This document shows positions 38,459 through 47,077 of a stretch of 64,000 nucleotides of DNA, one piece after another. The translations under genes were made by a program, and so were the position numbers. Location: positions 186,001 through 250,000 of the forward strand of contig NZ_CAJPVG010000002.1 in the NCBI RefSeq assembly GCF_905397375.1. Direction: 5' to 3'. The first letter of the stretch is position 1. Each line of letters opens with the position of its first letter. Origin of the DNA: Ralstonia mannitolilytica. Its GTDB lineage: Bacteria > Pseudomonadota > Gammaproteobacteria > Burkholderiales > Burkholderiaceae. The notes beneath the pieces were generated by a model, which saw only the letters and a program-made list of their open reading frames with translations, did not search any database and had not been told where the DNA came from.

Positions 38459-39391
38459 ATGGCCAAGACACTTGAAGCCCACGACAAGCTGATCCGGGAG
38501 ATCTTCGAAGGCAGCTACCAGTTCGAGATTCCGGACTACCAGCGCCCCTACGCCTGGACAACCGAGCAGGCCACAGAGCTGTTCGATGATCTGTACTCGG
38601 CGATGCAGGACGCCCGGGCCAACGGGGCCACAAGCCAATACTTCCTGGGTAGCATCGTCCTGATCAAGAACGACCGCGACCCCAAGGCGATGGTCGTTGA
38701 CGGCCAGCAGCGACTGACCACGCTCACGATCCTGTTTGCGGCCCTGCGCGCAGCGTGGGAGGCGGCCAACTACCCACCAGGCGTCAAAAGCGTGACCCCT
38801 TTCCTCTACGAAGAGGGGGACGAGATGCTGGGCAAGGCCACCGGCTACCGATTCACCGCCCGCGAGGAAGATGCGGCGTTCTTCCGTCAGTACATCCAGG
38901 AGCCGGGTGGCATCGCACAGTTGGTCGCCAGTACGGACAAGCTGAAAGACAGCCGTCTGCGTTACCGCGAAAACGCCACGCTGCTGCTCGAAAAGGCCAA
39001 GGCCCTGTCGCCTGACGACTTGAATGCCCTGTGGAAATTCCTCGCGAACGACTGCTCCCTGGTCGTCATTTCCACACCCGACCTCGAAGCGGCCTACCGC
39101 ATCTTCTCGGTACTGAACAATCGTGGGCTCGATTTGGCACCCATCGACATCATTAAGGCGGAAGTGCTCGGTTCGATCCGACGCATCGGCGGGGAAGACA
39201 AGGCGCGCGCCTATTCGAAGAAGTGGAGCGCGATCGAAAGCCAGTTGGGGCGCGATGCCTTCGGCGAGTTATTTGGCCACATCCGCACGATCTACGCAAA
39301 GCAAAAGCAGCGAGCAACACTCGTCAAAGAATTTCAGGAGTACGTCACCGAGTACAAAACCCCGGCTGACCTTATTGGCAATGTGATCCAG
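38459..39391 (+). pseudogene. DUF262 (GmrSD/BrxU-like) nuclease, N-terminal part
   Basis: 311 native codons, then foreign frame. The DUF262 domain has YQRPYAW and the nucleotide-binding motif VVDGQQRLTTLTIL, typical of type IV (modified-DNA) restriction enzymes such as GmrSD and BrxU. After LIGNVIQ the frame enters the antisense of a DUF3489 gene. The next native segment (EPYAEVWDFVRDADFE) lies inverted at 41581-41879. The C-terminal DUF1524/HNH nuclease domain is absent from the window. Operon partner of the WYL regulator; now inactive as a nuclease. Confidence 0.88.
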
Positions 39392-39834
39392 GCGGTGCAG
39401 ATCTGGCTGATGGTTGCGCCTTCGGGGCGTTGCAGCATCCGGATCACTTCGGCTTGCTTGCTGTTGTCGCGGGTGCGCGGCTTGGCCCACGTTGCTTCGG
39501 CGGCGTTTACGGCGGCTTCCAGTTCGGGATCGCTCGCGGCGGCTGACGCGCCTTCAGCGTTGGCGATGATCTGGTCGAGATTGGCTTCGAATTGCCCGAT
39601 GCCCGTCTTGTTCACGCTGGGACGCGGCATTCCCAGGGCGTCGTAGCCCTCGGCGGCGACGAACCAGTCGGTGCCGTCGTTGGTGATCAGGGCACGGTTG
39701 AACATCCCGTCGAGCACCTTCTTGCGTGCGCCGCCTTTGATGTTGTCGGGGAACCAGTCGATCTTGCCGCTGCTGGTGTTGATGGCCTTGGCCAGGATGG
39801 CGTGCTGGGCCGGGGTCAGGTTGGCGGTGGTCAT
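39392..39834 (-). pseudogene. DUF3489 protein, N-terminal part
   Basis: 147 codons plus 2 bases. ATG 39834 follows GAAGGAGCAGCCC. The protein (LTPAQHAILAKAINTSSGKI, LITNDGTDWFVAAEGYDALG) ends at QRPEGATISQICTA, where the inversion cuts it. The matching C-terminal part is at 41880-41997 on the other strand; together they give 186 residues. DUF3489 proteins are common in mobile elements next to DUF2924 and recombinases; the C-terminal half looks like a winged HTH, so DNA binding is likely. Confidence 0.85.
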
Positions 39835-39872
39835 GGGCTGCTCCTTCGGGGGTGGTGGATGACGATGTGATG

Positions 39873-39899
39873 AACGCGCTGTCCGGGACTGAAGCCAAG
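39873..39899 (-). repeat. Island leader motif, site 2
   Basis: On the minus strand CTTGGCTTC (39899-39891) then CAGCGCGTT (39881-39873) followed by CAT, 47 bases before the DUF3489 start. Confidence 0.7.
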
Positions 39900-39929
39900 C
39901 GCTTTCTGCTTGGCTTGGCGGCTTTCCCG

Positions 39930-40136
39930 TCAGTCCTTGGCGATTTCCGCTTCCGTGGCCTTCTGGCTCGATGCGGCAAATTCGACGCCCGCCTTGAAGG
40001 CCGCTTCCAACGCGTCCTTGAGGCACCACACCGCCGTGTCGTGGAAGTCGAGGCTGTCGGCGTTGCGGGTCTGCAGGGTTTCGATGCCGAGATGCTTCTG
40101 GGCGATGAGGGTGAGGATGGTGTCGATCTGGCTCAT
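39930..40136 (-). CDS. Small DUF6900-like protein
   Basis: 68 residues: ILTLIAQKHLGIETLQTRNA, SLDFHDTAVWCLKDALEAAF and a short charged tail. I believe this is the DUF6900 type found beside DUF3489 genes in mobile elements, but the name is from memory. It precedes the DUF3489 gene on the same strand and carries the same leader motif 47 bases upstream (40175-40183), so the two are co-regulated. GAAAGGAAAA precedes the ATG. Function unknown. Confidence 0.75.
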   Translation of the reverse strand: MSQIDTILTLIAQKHLGIETLQTRNADSLDFHDTAVWCLKDALEAAFKAGVEFAASSQKATEAEIAKD

Positions 40137-40174
40137 GGCGTTTTCCTTTCGGGGTTGGTTGGCGTGACGTGATG

Positions 40175-40183
40175 AACGCGCTG
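40175..40183 (-). repeat. Island leader motif, site 3
   Basis: CAGCGCGTT followed by CATCACG on the minus strand, 47 bases before the DUF6900-like start. The CTTGGCTTC half is not conserved here. A 23-codon frame (MRWFHREQRVHH...) crosses it and ends in an ATGA overlap with the gene. Confidence 0.65.
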
Positions 40184-40245
40184 TTCCCGATGGAACCAGC
40201 GCATTTTCGGCTGCCGGTAGCTCGGATAAGCGTTCGCCACGACCA

Positions 40246-41580
40246 TCACGCCCCTCCCACGATCTTGCTCAGCAAACCTTCGGTCTGCCGCTCCAGCGCG
40301 AGAATGTCGGCGCGAATCTCCTCCAGCGAGCGCAGCGGCGCGGGCTTGTAGAAGTGGCGGGCAAAGGAGATCTCGTAGCCGATCTTGGTGGCCTCACGCG
40401 CGATCCAGGCGTCCGGCGCGTGGGGCAGCACCTCACGCCGGAAGAAGGCATCGATGCCGCCGGGTGCTTTCAGCGGCACCTGCTCGGTATCGCGCAAGTC
40501 GGTGTCGGGCTCGTACTCGACCAAGAACCGGTCTTTGCCCGCCACCTCGAGGTACACGCCGTCGAGCCCCGGCTCGAAGGGCTCGTCCTTTTTCAGCTTG
40601 GTGCGCTTGGCAATCACCGGTGGCGCCGTTTCGTCACGCCAGCTCACGGCCTTGAAGATGGCCTTCTTTTCGGTGGCGGCAAGCTTCTTGCCGTGCTTGG
40701 CCATAGCCGCCTCGAAGCGAGCGCGGAACTCGTTGTGGTCGTCGAACACGCCGTCGCCGAGCTCTTGCTGCGCGAGCAGCGCCAGCTCGATCAGGGTCTT
40801 GTCGCGTTGCCAGGTCGCGAAATCGAGCAGCTTCTTGCGGCGCTTCTCGGGAACCGCCTTCTTCGCGGGCGCGCCCTCGTCCTCATCGCCTTGCGCATCG
40901 TCGTTCTCTTCCCCGATATCGCCCTTCAGCCACGCCTCGATCTCGGGCTTGAGCTTGGGGAACTCGGCGTAGAGTTTGTCGCCGTACTTGGCCCAGATCT
41001 CGGCGCGCAGGGCCTCATCGCCGCTGGCGAAGCGCAGGCTCTCGATGGCGCTGCGCTTGAGCTGGCTTTTGAGCCGCAGCGGGCGTTCGACGGTGATCTT
41101 CCAGTAGCCGAAGTCGGCGGTGTCGAACCATTTGCTCTCCGGCGTGTCCTGCGGTGGCCCGAGGTAGAGATCGACGATGCGCTGGATGTCGGCCTCGGAC
41201 AATTCGCAGTTTTTCTTGCCAAGGTTACGGCGCAGCGGCTGAAACCACTGGCTGGCGTCGATCAATTGCACCTTGCCGTGGTTGTCCAGCGCGGGCAGCT
41301 TGATGCGGCCGTCGGCGTCCTTGACCGGCATCGGCGACAGGTTGATCTCGGGGTCGAGAAAGTCCTCGATCAGGTAGCCAAGAACATGCGCATCCACCAG
41401 CGTCTGAATCTGGTCGCGGAACTTGAACTTGGTGAGGATCTCCTGGACGTTCGGCGAGAAGCCATCGAGGTAGGCGATGAAGTCCTCGCGCAGGCGCTGG
41501 CCCTGGCTGCTGGCCTTGAGCGTGGCGAGCGTGAACTCGGAGACGTTGTAGAACGCCTGAGCGTTGTGAGCGCGGCCAGA
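40246..41580 (-). pseudogene. Type I restriction DNA methylase (HsdM), C-terminal part
   Basis: About 444 codons remain. The frame opens at the joint with DUF262 (near GATC 41579-41582) with SGRAHNAQAFYNVSEFTL, goes through FSPNVQEILTKFKFRDQIQT and ends LERQTEGLLSKIVGGA. These are C-terminal features of HsdM-like N6-adenine methylases. The catalytic NPPF/AdoMet domain is missing, so it cannot methylate. It has a Lys/Glu-rich low-complexity stretch (about GDEDEGAPAKK). No hsdS or hsdR remains nearby. Confidence 0.8.
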
Positions 41581-41879
41581 TCCCCCTTGAAGGTTTCCGG
41601 CTCGATTTCCTTGGTGAGCGCAGCGTAGGTTTCTATGCGCTCGTTGATGCCCACCTTTGTGACCAACAGGAAATAGGTCAGGCGTTCCAGTGACTGGAAA
41701 AACTCTGCGAGCAGTTTGGGTTGCTGCCGGAAACGCTTGAAGTAGACCAGTGCCGGGGGCACCCAGTCCTTGAAGTCCACGCGGTTGAGCCAGGACAGGT
41801 AGTCATTGATGGTCTCGGCGTGCTCGGTGGCTTCAAAGTCGGCATCGCGCACGAAGTCCCACACCTCGGCGTAGGGCTC
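41581..41879 (-). pseudogene. DUF262 protein, middle part (inverted)
   Basis: About 99 codons, EPYAEVWDFVRDADFEATEH through LVTKVGINERIETYAALTKEI. This continues the N-part at 38459-39391 once the 2.49-kb segment is flipped. It then runs at about 41580 into an hsdM fragment out of frame, so the gene had already lost its C-terminal nuclease domain before the inversion. No start codon of its own is expected. Confidence 0.85.
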
Positions 41880-41997
41880 CGGTTGGCAGGCACACACGGT
41901 GCGCGGCACCTTTGCCGGGGCCTTCAAGAAGAAGCTGGGCCTGACCATCGTGTCGGACAAGCCGCAGGGCGGCGAGCGGGTGTACCGCATCGCCTGA
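41880..41997 (+). pseudogene. DUF3489 protein, C-terminal part
   Basis: 39 codons: GWQAHTVRGTFAGAFKKKLG, SDKPQGGERVYRIA and stop. This is the typical winged-helix end of DUF3489. It stays in the original orientation while its N-part (39392-39834) was inverted away. It is followed by a hairpin (GCCAAGC-GGC-GCTTGGC, 42020-42036) and the leader motif of the next gene. Confidence 0.88.
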
Positions 41998-42031
41998 TCA
42001 GAATGATCGAGAAAGAGGCCAAGCGGCGCTT

Positions 42032-42055
42032 GGCTTCTCAATCGAACAGCGCGTT
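42032..42055 (+). repeat. Island leader motif, site 4
   Basis: GCTTGGCTTC as the right arm of a hairpin, then CAGCGCGTT (42047-42055), 48 bases before the 122-aa gene at 42095. Confidence 0.7.
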
Positions 42056-42094
42056 ACTACGGGTGTCGCAACGATCAACCCGAAGGAGCCAGAG

Positions 42095-42463
42095 ATGAAC
42101 ACCACCACGCAGATCCCCGCCACCCAGAACGAAGCCTGGGGCTTTTGGGGCACGATGAACGAACACGCCAGCGCCGCATGGCCCTTGGCCATGAACGCCA
42201 TCTCGGACGCCACCGGCCAGCCCCTCGAATCGGTTCGGGCCTTCCTCGACAGCCGCCACGGACGCCACTTTGCCGACGACGTCCAGAACGGGCGTTACGA
42301 GGGCAAGGCCCTGGCGGACGCGATCAACGCAGCCACCCAACGCTGGATGGGCTGGACGATTGGCCGCCAGACCAGCAAGCAATACGGCATCCCGCGCGGC
42401 CTGCCTTACCTGACGGGCTTCGTGATTCACTGCGAGATCGTCGACGAGTCGCTCGCCGCCTGA
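42095..42463 (+). CDS. Unknown 122-aa element protein
   Basis: 122 residues, soluble, no domain I recognise. Contents: FWGTMNEHASAAWPLAMNAI, an SRHGRHFADDV block and WMGWTIGRQTSKQYGIPRGL. AAGGAG precedes the ATG, and the island leader motif lies 48 bases upstream. It follows the DUF3489 C-part, so DUF6900, DUF3489 and this gene formed one series before the inversion. Its 3' end overlaps the convergent methyltransferase gene by 37 bases. Confidence 0.7.
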   Translation: MNTTTQIPATQNEAWGFWGTMNEHASAAWPLAMNAISDATGQPLESVRAFLDSRHGRHFADDVQNGRYEGKALADAINAATQRWMGWTIGRQTSKQYGIPRGLPYLTGFVIHCEIVDESLAA

Positions 42464-43689
42464 TCAAGCAACGCGCCATCCGCCTCGCGGGTGGCCTGCT
42501 TCCCGGTGAACTCTTCCCATCGGCGCACGATCACATCCACGTACTTCGGATCGAGTTCGATCAGTCGCGCAACGCGACCTGACTTTTCCGCTGCGATCAG
42601 CGTCGTGCCGGAACCGCCGAAGGGATCGAGCACCACGTTGCCGGGGCGGCTCGAATTGCGGATCGCGCGCTCGACCAACTCCACCGGCTTCATCGTCGGG
42701 TGCAGGTCGTTCTTCTGCGGCTTCTTGATGCTCCACACGTCGCCTTGGTCGCGGTCGCCACACCAGTGCCGCTGCGCGCCCTCCGGCCATCCGTACAGAA
42801 TCGGCTCGTACTGGCGCTGGTAGTCGGCGCGGCCCAGCGTGAAGGTGTTCTTGGCCCAGATGATGAAGGTCGACCAGTGACCGCCCGAGGCGCGAAAGGC
42901 CGCCTGCAGTACATCGAGTTCGCTGGAGGACATCGCCACGTAGATACCGCCCCGGCAATGCGCCACGGTCGGCGTCAATGCCGCCAGCAGGAAGTCGTAG
43001 AAGCCATCCCCCAGGTTGTCGTTCAGGATCGCGCGATCCTTGCCGCGCATCTTGTCCTTGGCGCTGTTGGCGTAGTTCACGTTATACGGCGGGTCGGTGA
43101 AGACCATGTCCGCCAGGTCGCCCTGCATCAACCGCTCGTAGCTCTCGGCCACGGTCGAGTCGCCGCACAGCAGTCGGTGCTGGCCCATGATCCAGACATC
43201 GCCCGGACGCGAGATGGGTGTCTCGCTGACCTCGGGCACCGCATCCTCATCCGTCTGACCCTCGTTGTCCGGCTCGTCTCCTGCGATCAGTTCGGCCAGA
43301 GCGTCGGCGTCGAAGCCGGTGATGTCCAGATCGAAGCCTTCGAGTTGTAAGGCTTCCAGTTCGATCCTTAGCATCGCGTCGTCCCAGCCTGCGTTCTCTG
43401 CGATGCGGTTGTCGGCAATGACCAGGGCTCGGCGCTGGGTCGGCGTCAGGTGATCGAGCACGACCACCGGTACCCGTTCCAGACCCAGCTTCTGGGCGGC
43501 AGCGAGACGACCGTGGCCAGCGACGATGATGCCGTCGCTGCCCGCCAGGATCGGATTGGTAAATCCGAACTCCGCGATGCTGGCGGCGATCTGCGCCACC
43601 TGCTCCTCGGAATGGGTACGCGCGTTGCGGGCGTAGGGCAGCAACTTGGCGGTCGGCCACTGTTCGATCTTGTCGGCCAGCCAGTTCAT
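42427..43689 (-). CDS. ParB-domain/DNA methyltransferase fusion
   Basis: 420 residues. N-terminal ParB-like domain (residues about 10-100: ARNARTHSEEQVAQIAASI, AGHGRLAAAQKLG), then an N6-adenine or N4-cytosine DNA methylase of the beta class (TDPPYNV near residue 200; DPFGGSGTTLIAAEKSGR near 370, the AdoMet motif I). Motif order IV then I is as expected for beta-class enzymes. Phages carry such fused methylases, probably to protect their DNA. Start 43689 overlaps the end of an upstream methylase fragment by 4 bases. It looks intact. Confidence 0.88.
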   Translation of the reverse strand: MNWLADKIEQWPTAKLLPYARNARTHSEEQVAQIAASIAEFGFTNPILAGSDGIIVAGHGRLAAAQKLGLERVPVVVLDHLTPTQRRALVIADNRIAENAGWDDAMLRIELEALQLEGFDLDITGFDADALAELIAGDEPDNEGQTDEDAVPEVSETPISRPGDVWIMGQHRLLCGDSTVAESYERLMQGDLADMVFTDPPYNVNYANSAKDKMRGKDRAILNDNLGDGFYDFLLAALTPTVAHCRGGIYVAMSSSELDVLQAAFRASGGHWSTFIIWAKNTFTLGRADYQRQYEPILYGWPEGAQRHWCGDRDQGDVWSIKKPQKNDLHPTMKPVELVERAIRNSSRPGNVVLDPFGGSGTTLIAAEKSGRVARLIELDPKYVDVIVRRWEEFTGKQATREADGALLDQAASDSSTISQ

Positions 43690-44081
43690 GCCACCACCTC
43701 GGCATCAGGGGTGGTGGCGCGCTCAGCGGCGACCTGCTCGAAGGACTGACCGGTGGCGGTCAAGGTGACCGGTATGCCGGGGTGGTTCTGCTGGAAGCGC
43801 TTGATGGCCACGTCCACGTACTCGGGCGCGATCTCCACCGTACGGCAGATGCGACCGGTGCGCTCGGCGGCCAGCATCGTCGTGCCGCTGCCGCCGAAGG
43901 GTTCGAACACGATGTCGCCCGCGTCCGTGTAGGCCTCGATGACGAACTCCGGCAGGGCCACCGGGAACACGGCCGGGTGATCGATGTCCTGACCGATCTT
44001 GCCCTTGTGGCGCATCACGCGGATCACCGAGTCGGGGATGCGGTTGTCTTGCGTGGGCAGCCCCTTGTGCGTCCAAGGCCG
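43686..44081 (-). pseudogene. Second DNA methyltransferase, C-terminal fragment
   Basis: About 131 codons. Native frame starts WTHKGLPTQDNRIPDSVIRV at the joint with Bro-N (44075-44085) and contains FEPFGGSGTTMLAAERTGR, then a short tail. The catalytic DPPY region is missing. It may be read from Met at 44027 as a short protein without activity. It belongs to the phage methylase pair that usually stands in tandem. Confidence 0.82.
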
Positions 44082-44424
44082 CCAGTGCGCCGGGAACGGC
44101 GTAGCTGCCCGTCTTGCGGATCGCCGGCAAGACCTCGTGCGTGACCCAGCGCTTGAAGCGCTTGGCCTCTGGCTTGCGGCTGCCCAGCACGAGGCTGTAC
44201 AAGCCCGGCTCGTTGACGATGGTCATGTCCTGCTCGCCGCCAGGGGTCGGAATTGAATTCCGCCCCTTTTCGTCATCGTCCAGGCGGGCGACGGCCTTGT
44301 GGGTATCGGGCAGATGGAGCGCGGCACACACATCGGCCGCGACAAACCAGGGATCGCCCTGTGCATCCGTGGTCACACGGATGGGCAAGCCTTCGAAGGC
44401 GAATGGGATCAGTTGGGTGTTCAT
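44081..44424 (-). pseudogene. Bro-N antirepressor fragment (copy 2)
   Basis: About 114 codons: Bro-N domain with WFVAADVCAALHLPDTHKAV, VNEPGLYSLVLGSRKPEA and the shared KRFKRWVTHEVLPAIRKTG. After GALAALD it enters the methylase gene out of frame and runs in a wrong frame to 43723. The same domain in copy 1 (22129-22950) is instead joined to a tail gene. The start at 44424 overlaps nothing but is 3 bases from the 159-aa gene stop. Confidence 0.82.
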
Positions 44425-44427
44425 GGT

Positions 44428-44907
44428 TCAGTCCTCCGAGACCAGGGCCAGCCGGAACGACGGCTTGCCGGAATCCACGGTGCGAGCGGCGGCGAACTGC
44501 TGCTGCAAGGCAGGCGGCCAGTTCGTGAAGCGGGATTCGGAGACGGACAGCTTGATGTCGAGGTAGCCCTCGACCTTCTCGCCCGAAGCCACGATACGCT
44601 CGGCGATTTCGGCCAGTTGCTGCTGGTTCCAGCTGACCTTCTTGGGCAGCTCGAACTTGATGTGCAGCGGGCCATCGCTGATGTGAGCGGTGCCGAAATC
44701 GCGGCCGGATTCACGCAGCGCGGCGCGGGCCTGCTCGCCGTAACACTGCTCCAGCGCGGCATCGAACTTGTTGCGCGCCTTCTTCAGCCAGTCGATGGCC
44801 GCATCGAGGTTCTTGTCGATCTCGGCTTTCTGCGCGGGCGGCAGTGCGGCCAGTTGGCTGACGGACATCGCGGCGATGTCGGCGGGGAAGATGGTGAGTT
44901 CGTTCAT
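44428..44907 (-). CDS. Conserved element protein, 159 aa (copy 2)
   Basis: 159 residues, nearly the same as the 158-aa protein at 22956-23432 (shared DFGTAHISDGPL, KVSWNQQQL, IVASGEKVEGYLDIKLSVSE). ATG 44907 is chosen over 44913, which would sit directly on the GAGGAG site. Divergence is concentrated at the C-terminus (FRLALVSED) and around residue 65. Same neighbours as copy 1: HTH upstream, Bro-N downstream. Function unknown. Confidence 0.8.
   Translation of the reverse strand: MNELTIFPADIAAMSVSQLAALPPAQKAEIDKNLDAAIDWLKKARNKFDAALEQCYGEQARAALRESGRDFGTAHISDGPLHIKFELPKKVSWNQQQLAEIAERIVASGEKVEGYLDIKLSVSESRFTNWPPALQQQFAAARTVDSGKPSFRLALVSED
44461..44907. repeat. Long direct repeat, right copy
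   Basis: Partner of 22986-23432 in the same orientation. Recombination between the two would delete 21,475 bases. Confidence 0.85.
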
Positions 44908-44917
44908 GGTCATCTCC

Positions 44918-45261
44918 TCACGCCTGCACACGTTCGGACGTCGAGGCATAGACGTGGCGCTTCTCGTAATCGAGCACGCCGTTCTTGCCATCGAGGGGAT
45001 AGGCCACCTTCTTCGAGAACTTGTTGAAGACCGGGCCCCGGCCGAGGCCGCGCCAGCGCGTCAGTGTCTTGGGGGACATGCCCCAGCGTTGGGCGAGTTC
45101 GGCCTCGGAGAGGAAGCGCCGCTCGGATAGCGCCGTGGATTCAGAAGTTGGCGTCGAACTGAAACCGACGCCGGGTTTGCGGTCCGGTGTGCCACCGACG
45201 CCGCCTGGCGGCGCTCGTGGGGTTTGCCATCGCTGATCAGCTTCTTGGATGAGCGGTTCAT
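44918..45261 (-). pseudogene. AlpA-like HTH protein (copy 2), frameshifted
   Basis: The 3' part encodes an excisionase-type HTH (FLSEAELAQRWGMSPKTLTR, FNKFSKKVAYPLDG) but that frame has no ATG, GTG or TTG start after the recombinase gene. The natural start, ATG 45261 overlapping the recombinase stop (MNRSSKKLISDGKPHERRQ), is in a neighbouring frame. One missing or extra base in about 45180-45225, near the G/C-rich CGCCGCCAGGCGGCG, would join them. Sequencing error is possible. Copy 1 (23444-23707) is intact. Confidence 0.7.
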
Positions 45262-46625
45262 GACAGTGCCTCCAGCTCCAGCATCTCGCCGCCGATGCTG
45301 TCAGGACGCAGTTCCCCGGCCAGCTCCCGCCAGCCGGACTCGCGCCAGACGATGTCGACGCCGTCGGAGAGGAGCTGGACACGCTCGATCAGCAGATTGA
45401 CCAGACGCACTTGCTCGGCGGGGAACAGTTGTTTCCAGACCTCGCCGAGACGGCGCATGGCCAGCACGGTGGTCGGTTCGTCGATCTCCGGGTACTGGCT
45501 GCGCACGGTGTTCCAGACTCCCTGAATGCTCTCGGGCGACTGCAGCGCGCCGATCAGCAGGTTCACCACCACTTCCTCGATCTGGTCGGCCGGGATCATG
45601 CCGGTGGCGCTGCTGCGGTAGCCGTAGCGGCTGTCGGCCTTGGGGATGTAGTAGCGGTACTTCTTGCCCGAGGGCTTCTTGCTGTAAGTGATGTGGTACT
45701 TGCCGCCGTCGGGGCCGTACATCAGCCCGCGCAGCAAGGCATCGGTCTTGTGGCGGGTTTGGGTCTTGCCCATCCGCTCGTAGGCATCCTCGGCCAGGAT
45801 GCCCTGCACCCGATCCCACAGTTGGCGGGTGATGATCGGCTCGTGCTGCCCGGCAAACACCGTTCCCTTGTGGCGGATCTCGCCGACGTAGATCGGATTG
45901 CGCAGCACCTTGGAGATGTACTTCTTGTCCATCGGCGTGCCGTTGCGCACGCGGCCGTCCTTGAGACGGTTGGGCTTGGTGGTCAGGCCTTCGAGGGCGA
46001 GTTCGCGGACGACGTCGGTGATCGAGCGCAGCTCGGTGAAGCGCGTGAAGATCCGCCGGATGATCTCGGCGTCCTTTTCCTCGATGACGAGCTTGCGGTC
46101 CTTGATCTCGTAGCCCAGCGGCGTGTAGCCGCCCATCCACAAGCCCTTGCGCTTGCTGGCGGCGATCTTGTCGCGGATGCGCTCGCCCGTGACCTCGCGC
46201 TCGAACTGGGCGAAGGACAGCAGGATGTTGAGCATCAGCCGTCCCATCGAGGTCGTGGTGTTGAATTGCTGGGTGACCGACACGAACGACACCTTGTGGC
46301 GCTCGAACACCTCCACCAGCTTGGCGAAGTCGGTCAGGCTGCGGGTCAGGCGGTCGATCTTGTAGACCACCACGATGTCGATCTGGTCGGCGACGATGTC
46401 GGCCAGCAGGCGCTTCAAGGCCGGGCGTTCCATGTTTCCGCCCGAGTAGCCGCCGTCGTCGTAGTCGTCGCCCACCGGCAGCCAGCCCTCGGCGCGCTGG
46501 CTCACGATGTAGGCCTGACCCGCCTCGCGCTGGGCGTCGAGCGAGTTGAACGACTGATCGAGACGCTCGTCCGTGGACACACGGGTGTAGACGGCGCAGC
46601 GTTTCTTGGTGACCACCGCTTTCAT
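45258..46625 (-). CDS. Serine recombinase (copy 2)
   Basis: 455 residues from ATG 46625 (overlaps the DUF2924 stop by 4 bases). Catalytic domain with YTRVSTDERLDQSFNSLDAQ and VVVYKIDRLTRSL, recombinase domain from WMGGYTPLGYEI, then a C-terminal region ending at RPDSIGGEMLELEALS. Same gene order (small protein, DUF2924, recombinase) as copy 1 but on the opposite strand, so the two modules form inverted repeats about 15 kb apart. Either enzyme could have driven island rearrangements. Confidence 0.92.
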   Translation of the reverse strand: MKAVVTKKRCAVYTRVSTDERLDQSFNSLDAQREAGQAYIVSQRAEGWLPVGDDYDDGGYSGGNMERPALKRLLADIVADQIDIVVVYKIDRLTRSLTDFAKLVEVFERHKVSFVSVTQQFNTTTSMGRLMLNILLSFAQFEREVTGERIRDKIAASKRKGLWMGGYTPLGYEIKDRKLVIEEKDAEIIRRIFTRFTELRSITDVVRELALEGLTTKPNRLKDGRVRNGTPMDKKYISKVLRNPIYVGEIRHKGTVFAGQHEPIITRQLWDRVQGILAEDAYERMGKTQTRHKTDALLRGLMYGPDGGKYHITYSKKPSGKKYRYYIPKADSRYGYRSSATGMIPADQIEEVVVNLLIGALQSPESIQGVWNTVRSQYPEIDEPTTVLAMRRLGEVWKQLFPAEQVRLVNLLIERVQLLSDGVDIVWRESGWRELAGELRPDSIGGEMLELEALS

Positions 46626-47077
46626 TTCCCACCCCGCTTGGTCTTGGTGATGCCGAAGAACAGCGGTCCCGACCATTGGGTGCCGGTGATGTGGCGCGCG
46701 ACGCCAGACAGGCTTTTGAAGCGGCGGCCTTCATATTCGAAGCTGCCGTCGGCCTGCGCGGTCACGCGGTGCTCGCGGTTGTCGAATTCGCGCACCAGCA
46801 CGGTGCCCGGCACCACCTGGACTTCGACGCCGCGCTGCGTCTTGATCTTCGATTGCGCTTCGCCGATGCGCGCCATCTGCGTCTGCACCTCGAGCTTGGT
46901 GCCCAGCGCTTCCTCCTGGATCTTGTAGGCGAGCCGACCTTCGACATAGTTCCGGTTGTGGTGCGGCGGGCGGCGCGGGAAATACTTGTCCCAAAGCGCC
47001 CACAACTCGCTCATGGGCAGTTTGGGCAGATTGGCGATCTGCGCCGCCAGGGACGGGCCGGTTGTCGATGCATTCAT
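46622..47077 (-). CDS. DUF2924 family protein (copy 2)
   Basis: 151 residues, ATG 47077 with AAGGAG upstream; an in-frame TTG two codons earlier is less likely. Shared blocks with copy 1: PMSELWALWDKYFPRRPPHH, VEGRLAYKIQEEALG and VARHITGTQWSGPLFFGI. Start overlaps the upstream small gene; stop overlaps the recombinase start. Confidence 0.87.
   Translation of the reverse strand: MNASTTGPSLAAQIANLPKLPMSELWALWDKYFPRRPPHHNRNYVEGRLAYKIQEEALGTKLEVQTQMARIGEAQSKIKTQRGVEVQVVPGTVLVREFDNREHRVTAQADGSFEYEGRRFKSLSGVARHITGTQWSGPLFFGITKTKRGGK

Larger units (their letters stand above)
39392..41879. other. 2488-base inverted segment
   Basis: Flipping 39392-41879 joins the DUF262 N-part to its middle part in frame (VIQ then EPYAEV) and at the same time joins the DUF3489 N-part to its C-part in frame (ISQICTA then GWQAHTV). 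Both breakpoints share only GG, so this is an inversion without long repeats. Confidence 0.88.
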
